A stretch of 64,000 nt of DNA. It comes from Whalleya microplaca (taxonomy: Eukaryota; Ascomycota; Sordariomycetes; Xylariales; Xylariaceae). Below are positions 57,651 to 64,000 of the stretch, in pieces. The first letter of the stretch is position 1, and each line of letters opens with the position of its first letter. The notes beneath the pieces were generated by a model. That model worked only from the letters and a program-made list of their open reading frames with translations, ran no database searches and was not told where the DNA came from. A program made the position numbers and the translations under genes. Location of the stretch: positions 62,001 to 126,000 of the forward strand of contig MU385733.1 in assembly GCA_022497155.1 (NCBI GenBank). The letters run 5' to 3'.

Positions 57651-59404
57651 CTTGAGATCTTTATACCTGTCGCGTCGTCATGGAATGCTTTGAGCTTGCT
57701 GCCATACACCATATCATTATTGAGGAAGGGCTGAGTCGAGATTTCACTTTTGTTCGCGCGGCGTAGATTTCGTGGGAACTCGAGCGAGTTCGGTCGGGAA
57801 TCCTTGTAAAAAAAGAGAGAATGCCGTCATGTACCGATGTGAGCTTCCACTAGGGGTATTTACTTAAAGGCACTATAACGATAGAGGTTAGCCCTACTAG
57901 TCGGTATAACTCCGGGCTGTGTTGTATGTGTGCTGTACCTCTCAGCTGCCTCTAAACTATAATGCCGGTGGTAGTTGTTTGTTGATTACCTGGGCAGGTA
58001 GCTAGAAACTACAGACCGAAACTAAATAGGCGGGTGCTGGGCATCAGCTAAATAATGTTCGACTATAATTCGATTGAATGATTGAGCATACCTGTTATTG
58101 AATAAGAGCAGTTCCAATTCAGCTTCCTCGAGGATTGACAGTCAATAGTACTTATCTATCCTTTAAGTTAGGTTGTTTTACTACAGGCATGAATGGCTTT
58201 AATTAGGTGACTTCTGAGAATGTGAAGAGAGAGCCTTGACCTGCTTAGACAGCTGCAGGCTTGGGTAGTTGTTAGACAATAAGTTGCATCTGAAAAACGA
58301 ATGAAGCCCCAATGATTCAATTTTCTAATTCCCTGTACTCAAAATAGTAACTACATGTCATTCTAGCTGAGTCTAAGTTTCGGGGGTGACGTTGCGCGAA
58401 ACTCGGAGTTAGGAGTCGGGCAGGTCCCCGGCGTAGACCGACTAGCTCGGCCCGGGGCGGTTGCCAAAACTGTCGGTCTCGGACCGGAGTTCGGCGGTGC
58501 TTACACAGGCAGGCACCGGGGCAGTCACCGAAAGACGGGCAGGCACCGGCGGCAAACAAAGTAGATGGGCCGGGTAGCTACCGTTGTCTTTTGGACGAGT
58601 ACCTAGATACATATTGAAGAGATCAGGACCTCCTCCGCCTTAGGTAGGTAGGCAATTAAACATCCAGTCAATATACAGTTTTAAACAGTGTCACCAATCT
58701 CTGTATTCCCACTTGCAGATGACAATGCATCCTGATTTAGACTACTATGGTAGAGAGAAACCTTTGCTATCTACTGGATGTCTGTATTAATCCCTGAGAT
58801 ATTCCGTACCGCTTTAAATCCAGTACCTGGTATTAGGAAATAAGTCGAGGGAAACAGTTATATCCGTTTTCCCCTATTAGCTTCCCGAGGCCTCTGGAGA
58901 TTGTGGCTCGAGGTAGCACCCCGATCATGACATTTGCAAGGATTGAAAGATATGGTAGTGACAGAGCCAGACTCTATCAGTCCTCAGCCAGTTGGAGAGG
59001 TAACATAGGAAATCTACGTGCCTGTGAAAAAATATTGGATGTGCTGCTGAAAGCTATGCGGCAATTAAAACGCTTTATCAAATTCACATGCCCTTAGTAA
59101 TAAAGGTAGCACCAAGCACCAAGTCACCTCAAGCATTGCTTGAAACTAGAACAAGATAATTTAGGAGCAACGCGATAATTTATTGCACATGAAGGCGACT
59201 AGTATAAACGCAGTTGAGCATAGTGCTTCGGCCACTGGTATCGATTGTCCTTGATATCATGGAAAGGATATCCCTGGACATCGTAATGATTGCTGGGTAC
59301 AATGCAAAGCAACCCACCCTCCATAGGGTCAAACGCAATAGTTCCACAGATTCCACCAAGGCCAGTCTGTATATACATCGTGCTAGCCAGCACTCCCAAT
59401 GTAC
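57651..59404. other. intergenic region (MDL1 / RTT103) with a GC-rich island
   Basis: About 1.75 kb of mainly AT-rich DNA. At about 58380-58570 the composition becomes clearly GC-rich, with a 13-base direct repeat (58508-58520 and 58538-58550) and no coding signature. Short frames at 58317-58559 and 58903-59097 were not called. Confidence 0.5.
58508..58550 (+). repeat. short direct repeat in a GC-rich island
   Basis: GGCAGGCACCGGG at 58508-58520 and GGCAGGCACCGGC at 58538-58550 share 12 of 13 bases, 30 bases apart. Confidence 0.7.
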
Positions 59405-60821
59405 TCATGAGCCGCTACTGTCTCGACGCAGCATTTCAGCCACGTCCGCATCGATGCCGTCATCTCCGCCGAGGTCTGGAAAGTCGTTCCCATCATCGAG
59501 CCTCCGTTTCTTAGCCCCGTTTGTTGACGTTGGAACCGACCTGTACTGGGCGGCGATGCTAGAGAGCATTTCAATGCCTGGTGCAGTGGCTTGCTGAAAA
59601 GTAGCTTCCTGGGTGACGTTAGGCGCCCAATTTTGCTCAGCCTTGTCCAGTGGTTCGGAAGGCTGGGACACTTCCGGTTCCATTGGAGGTGGCGTGAGCT
59701 CCTCAACCTCAGGCCTGTCTGGCTCAGGGGCTGGCTGCTCGTGGGGGATACTGTTTGACGGATAAGGCTCGTCATTTGGAAGTCCCGCCATGATTGCCCT
59801 TTCAACCTCGGTCTTCTTCTCCTCAACCTGCGTTCTTCTGGTTACGAATGTTTCCAGTTGGTCTTCTTCGGATATCAGTGCAGTTCTGTTTGTATCTAGA
59901 ATTTTCTGGAGGGCGGCAACAAGCTCTCTTCGAGCCTTTACGCATTGATCAACAGCTCCCTCCGCCTGAGCCAGGGTCTTGAGCAGTCCGCTAAGACGAG
60001 CAGCGTATACAGGGGCAGATGGGATTGTGTTGCCTGGAGTCATCAACTTGTCGAACTCCTGGTTGGCAGAGCTGACCGTAGTCTTGGTGTTGAGAAGTAG
60101 CTTCGTCACGTTCTGCTGGGGTGTAGTCAGGGGAGCCAACTCTGCCGGAATGGAAGAGGAGCCGAAAATAGAGCCTCCAAGTCCAGGCTTGCTGGTGCCA
60201 CGAGCCTTATCAAGTTCTATGTCTATTTAGTATATGAACTTCACCCTGTTTACCGGAGCGCAAACTTACCATTGATACGAGTCTCTACAGCGGTCTGAAT
60301 GGGCTCTTCAAACACGGCGCGTTCCCTCCAGACATCCACAACTCTGCGGATTCTCTGTTGCACATCGGCTGGCGCACCCTTGTAAGCGGTAGCGACAGCT
60401 TCGGCAATGAAAGGTGAAAAGGCGACGAGGAAGTCCCCCTTATGACGGGCTTTGGATTGCTGGTTGACCTCTAAAGTTTCGTGGTCAGTACGTATTCAAT
60501 AAGTAGAGCGAGTGATATAACTCGGAGGCTTTGGTCACTTATAAACTTACCATTTGCAAGGTAGATGAGGTTCAATCTCTTATGACTTGAGGAGTCCTTG
60601 AGCCGCTGGAGCCATAGTTGTACTGTACGGTCTGCAAAACGTCTGTTGGACAGCAAACATGTTAGTAGCCATCTACAAACGACTTCGATGAACGCGCATA
60701 ATTGCAGTTTCAGGCTTGCCTACCTGTGGAACATGATCCATTGGGCTACTGTGACAATGCTGTCTTGGGTTTCGACCAGCGCAGACAGCTTCGCCAGTAC
60801 GGCGTCGTCGGTATAAGACAT
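59405..60821 (-). CDS. RTT103: Rtt103-like CTD-interacting domain protein
   Basis: Four exons (60724-60821, 60551-60642, 60270-60470, 59405-60222) encode 402 residues. The CID (RPR) domain fills about residues 1-130: MSYTDDAVLAKLSALVETQ, SIVTVAQWIMFHRRFADRTV, LWLQRLKDSSSHKRLNLIYL, then NEVNQQSKARHKGDFLVAFS and RVVDVWRERAVFEE. It is followed by a long helical region with coiled-coil character (about 165-265) and an acidic, proline-rich tail ending DVAEMLRRDSSGS. CID proteins bind the phosphorylated C-terminal domain of RNA polymerase II. Yeast Rtt103 binds Ser2-phosphorylated CTD and aids transcription termination with Rat1. The exon pattern splits the CID three times. A Pcf11 assignment is unlikely, because no zinc-finger or Pcf11 C-terminal region is present. 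Confidence 0.9.
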
Positions 60822-61649
60822 TTTGGAACTGGAATTGGCGATCTTTAGAGGTTGCAGATTGGCGAAATGGATGGAGTGGTGGGCGACTGATGGGCGCCTT
60901 CCCGGCGTGAGTGGGTGATCTACTTGGTTTTTGGTGTTTGTATATATTCAAGTCAATCTACAAGCCGGCGCGAGGATTCATCTAAAGCTGGGCGAAGCAA
61001 TGAACACATATGCTTAGTCTAGCTACTTGAGAAATACCATGCAATAGACGAAATGCCTGCGGAATCCAGCACGATGGAGATGGGAGATGACAAGATTGAC
61101 AGGACCCTCCCGATAGCTTCTTTTGTTTGTGCAAACGTGGTGAAGTATATGGAAGATGGAAGAGTTGAGTTGAAGTGGAGGAGGCTTGCTTTCTGAAGTT
61201 TGAGGTGCTGCACAACAGCTCTGGATCGGGGCTCCACTTCTCCAATTGCAATGCTTGAGGTAAATTACCTATCGGATGTTGGCTGCACGTGATCCGAGCC
61301 TCACACAGCATAGTTTGGGCCAATCATGCAATAGAGCCCCATAGATACGCGTGCACCGTGCACCATGTACCGTGCATCCAAGCAACATGCAAAGCATAAT
61401 TAAATCAGGGGCACTGTGGGCTAGCTTCCCAGCTGGCACGGCCTGACACCCGGATGATGCTTGAAAGTTGAACCTGGCCTTGCGACAGACACCTTGTTGT
61501 GCACTCTACCTACCATTTATATCAACAACACTGGCAGAAGATTGATCTCTCTTTCTCCCAATCAGAATCACTCTTTTACTTGCACTACCTTACAACTCTG
61601 GACGTCCATCTCGATATTCCCCTCAATTTCAGGCATTGCCAACGTCAAC
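60822..61649. other. divergent promoter region (RTT103 / CLC1)
   Basis: About 830 bases between divergent starts. A tandem CGTGCACCGTGCACCATGTA-like stretch around 61349-61376 is present. No gene is seen. Confidence 0.5.
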
Positions 61650-62474
61650 ATGGCAGATAGATTTCCATCGTTGGACGATTTTGACTCTGGTGGTACGAGC
61701 TCCTTGTCTCATATTAACCTGTTGCCAACTGCAGTAGTAGCTGACTCCAAAATGTGTAGCCCAGACCGACATCAAAGATGCTGGATCGCCCTCAGCCGAT
61801 GACTTCCTCGCTCGCGAACGGGCCATCCTTGGCGAAGATGCGACGCAGTTCACCACCGGCGCAGAGTCAGCTGCCTTAGCGGATCCCTCGTCGGAAGACC
61901 TTCTCGGAGGTGGAGGCGAGAATGCGCAGTTTGAAAGCCAGTTCCCGGATCTCAGTACAACCAACCAGGTGCGTAGTTCTCGGACGACCTCTCGCCATTC
62001 TGGCTTGCTAATCTCTTCCTACAGCAAGTCGCGCCTGGAGGTACTATTACCGGCCCGTCCGTCAGCTACAACTCAGGCTACAATGCTTACGCCGAAGAGG
62101 AGACGGAGCCCGAGGTGATTAAGCAATGGCGCGAGAACCGAGATGCTTCCAATGCCAAGCGAGCCGAGCAGTTTGCCGCCCAGAAGGCCGAGACGGTCAA
62201 GGAGGCCCAGCAGAACATCGATGACTTCTACGAAAACTACAACAGCAAGAAGGAGAAGACGATCGCACAGACTCGCAAGGATGCCGAACAATTCCTAGCC
62301 AGCCGAGACGACACTACTTCGGGCGGTACTAGCTGGGAGCGTATTGCGAAGTTGGTTGACGTGAGCGGCAAAGGCCAGAAGGGCGGTGCCAGCGGTTCGG
62401 GCAAGGAGCGCTTCCGAGAGCTGTTGATGAGCTTACGGAAGGACGAGAAGGCACCCGGAGCTGAGGGATACTAG
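61650..62474 (+). CDS. CLC1: clathrin light chain
   Basis: Three exons (61650-61692, 61760-61968, 62025-62474) encode 233 residues. The start MADRFPSLDDFDSG is typical of fungal clathrin light chains. An acidic N-terminal half with DDFLARERAILGEDA and QFPDLST is followed by a long charged helix: YAEEETEPEVIKQWRENRD, then EAQQNIDDFYENYNSKKEK, which binds the clathrin heavy chain. The C-terminus contains TSWERIAKLVDVSGKG and RFRELLMSLRKDE, also conserved. The protein regulates assembly of clathrin triskelia in endocytosis and Golgi sorting. The first exon is 43 bases and ends just after the DFDSG motif. The start is the first ATG of the frame. Confidence 0.94.
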
Positions 62475-62822
62475 ATACGTTTTTCTCATGATACACATGT
62501 GGTTGGTCTGGGGTAGATTCATGGGGTTCACTGGCTTGTCAGCCCAGTATTAACCTCACTTCAGGCAGTATATCACTAAATCGGGTTGTACTCTAGACAA
62601 GCTCGCGGGACTGCGAGTAGATAGGCTGACATCGTTGGCATTAGGAACCTATGGCGTAATGAACATTGTGGGCCGGTCTGCACAAACTCGATGAATAAAA
62701 CCATTAAAATCGACAACACCAAGAAACTGCGTGAACGTCTGTCTATTGCTCGGCCTAGTATAATATGGGCTGGCCGTAATATTGCCTACAACCCTGCTTC
62801 TTTGCTACGTCCCCCTCCTAGT
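62475..62822. other. convergent intergenic region (CLC1 / COX7)
   Basis: About 350 bases, containing both 3' ends. No gene is seen. Confidence 0.5.
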
Positions 62823-63285
62823 CTAGTCCTTGCCAAACCATGTGTTGTGGCCCATAACTTTACGTCCCATCATGTAGAGAGTAGCTATGAATTATGTTAG
62901 AACTTTGCCATTTCTTCAGGCGGCCTAGAGCACTAACCTCCGAAGGTTCCATAGAGCAAGATGTTGTAGGGGATCATGTAGTAATTGCTTCGCGGGCCCT
63001 GCGTCATATTTCGTCAGCTAAGGATGGACCCCGAGAAGGACGATTCGAATAGGCAGGGACATACGATTTTCCAGAGACGGGTGTGCTCCTTATAGGCTTG
63101 CTGGTAGAATCGCTGGTGCTGGGGCACTCTGTTGGGGGCGTTGACCATTCTGTGTTTCCGGTTAGCCAACCCGAGTCAAAGCTAGCTGAGACAGTCGCAA
63201 AGGCGTTGCGAGCGTTGCGAGCGTTGCGAGCGTAGCCATTGGCATCTAATATGGCCAGTGAAGACTCAGATTACACGTACCCCAT
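62823..63285 (-). CDS. COX7: cytochrome c oxidase subunit 7 (VIIa family)
   Basis: Four exons (63281-63285, 63065-63149, 62938-62998, 62823-62884) encode 70 residues. The gene is too fragmented to show as a long open frame. The product reads MGMVNAPNRVPQHQRFYQ at the start, then EHTRLWKIGPRSNYYMIPYN, with one membrane segment continuing TFGATLYMMGRKVMGHNTWF and a final GKD. The tail resembles fungal and yeast Cox7, a small inner-membrane subunit that helps assemble complex IV. All splice sites are canonical: GTACGT, GTATGT and GTTAGT donors. The first exon is only five bases (ATGGG). A start at the second methionine (63148) is also possible and would drop two residues. The gene lies on the minus strand between CLC1 and the last gene. 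Confidence 0.83.
63205..63231 (+). repeat. 9-base tandem repeat, 3 copies
   Basis: GTTGCGAGC is repeated three times inside the first intron of COX7. Confidence 0.9.
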
Positions 63286-63759
63286 TGTAGCGGTTGTTCA
63301 AGAGAATATCGGGTATGTGTGGTGTGCGGTAGGCGGGGCTAGATGGAGGTAGTGAGGTGTTGTCGGAAGCTTGAATGAAGCAATTGAGAGCATCGATGGA
63401 TTCAACGGGTTTGGGGATGTCGTACGATTATCGATTATCTGATTGGGTACTTGGTCATGACTAAGCGGATAAACCCGGGCTTTATCTTGCGTAGCCTAGG
63501 TAGGGTTTATCTAGGTACGGACGACAGGCTACCTTAGGTAAGCAGTACAGAAGTACACACGTACAGGTGGACCTGCATAGGTCAAATAATTCCTCACTCG
63601 CGCTCGCTAACCTCGAATCTTTCATTTTCGATAACTCGTAGAGACACGTTTAGTCTTGTATTCTTGTGTTCTCATGTCCAAGAGACTCCTACCTTGCGGC
63701 TAGTCTCGAGCCTTCGCGCCATTTCAACGGGCCGTCGAGCATGTGACTAGATCGTAGTG
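63286..63759. other. divergent promoter region (COX7 / last gene)
   Basis: About 470 bases with several TACCTAGG-like words at 63494-63540. No gene is seen. Confidence 0.5.
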
Positions 63760-64000
63760 ATGCGATTGGTGAGTAGAACACTTCGAGATGTGATGCCAAA
63801 GGGTTTTGTCCTCCATCCTCAGTTTCATCTCCCGCCTCGGCTGTGCATTCGATTGCCTGCCTCGAGCAATCGACTAGGCGCCATACGCTACTTCTCCGCG
63901 TCTTCAGTGAATACTTCAGAAGAAGCCGTCAGCCAACTGCTCTCAGGGTTCTCTAATGATCCCAACATCCCTCCGAAGACGCTTGCTCAGTATCAGCAGC
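63760..64000 (+). CDS. N-terminal fragment of a probable mitochondrial protein (cut by window end)
   Basis: An open frame from the ATG at 63760 runs to the window edge without a stop (80 codons). The first 50 residues are rich in Arg, Ser and Leu, with few acidic residues, and include IRYFSASS, a typical mitochondrial presequence cleavage site. After it the sequence becomes acidic (SVNTSEEAVSQLLSGFSND). I cannot name the protein from this part. The start is the first ATG of the frame. The divergent COX7 gene lies about 475 bases away. Confidence 0.65.
   Translation, partial: MRLVSRTLRDVMPKGFVLHPQFHLPPRLCIRLPASSNRLGAIRYFSASSVNTSEEAVSQLLSGFSNDPNIPPKTLAQYQQ

Overview
The window is nuclear DNA of a filamentous ascomycete (Pezizomycotina). 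The spliced genes carry short introns of about 45-135 bases with GTAAGT-like donors, CTAAC-like branch points and CAG/TAG acceptors. The gene content includes a SAT4/Pth11-type membrane protein, a BBE-type flavin oxidase, a secreted GtaA-type glutaminase and an RGS-LOV photoreceptor. The class is probably Sordariomycetes (frequent TACCTA-rich intergenic runs, overall gene set), but this is an impression, not a proof. Every model below was spliced by hand. In each complete gene the exon lengths add up to a whole number of codons ending in a stop.

Layout. Bases 1-5140 are AT-rich and gene-poor. They hold a 541-base non-autonomous DNA transposon (1441-1981) with 41-base inverted ends and an 8-base target duplication. 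An accessory stretch follows: a SAT4-family seven-helix protein (5141-6609) and a secreted FAD oxidase (8293-10145). From 10960 onward the window is mostly conserved housekeeping genes: Sec39 (ER tethering), an unrecognised 863-residue protein, a Tra2-like RNA-binding protein, a secreted glutaminase, an SDR oxidoreductase, the NatB catalytic subunit, an unrecognised coiled-coil candidate, an RGS-LOV blue-light protein, the APC/C activator Cdh1, glycerophosphocholine acyltransferase Gpc1, cohesin Smc1, TFIIE-alpha, a family X DNA polymerase, a monoglyceride lipase, a mitochondrial Mdl1-type ABC transporter, the Rtt103 CID protein, clathrin light chain and Cox7. The start of an apparently mitochondrial protein runs off the right edge.

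Arrangement. Many neighbours are divergent and share promoter regions: glutaminase/SDR, Nat3/unknown, RGS-LOV/Cdh1, Gpc1/Smc1, TFIIE-alpha/PolX, Rtt103/clathrin light chain, Cox7/last gene. SDR-Nat3, Smc1-TFIIE-alpha, PolX-lipase and Cdh1-Gpc1 are convergent. No tRNA, rRNA, CRISPR array or secondary-metabolite backbone gene was found. The genes do not form one pathway. The most distinctive item is the light-sensing RGS-LOV protein, which shares a 3.2-kb divergent intergenic region with the cell-cycle regulator Cdh1.
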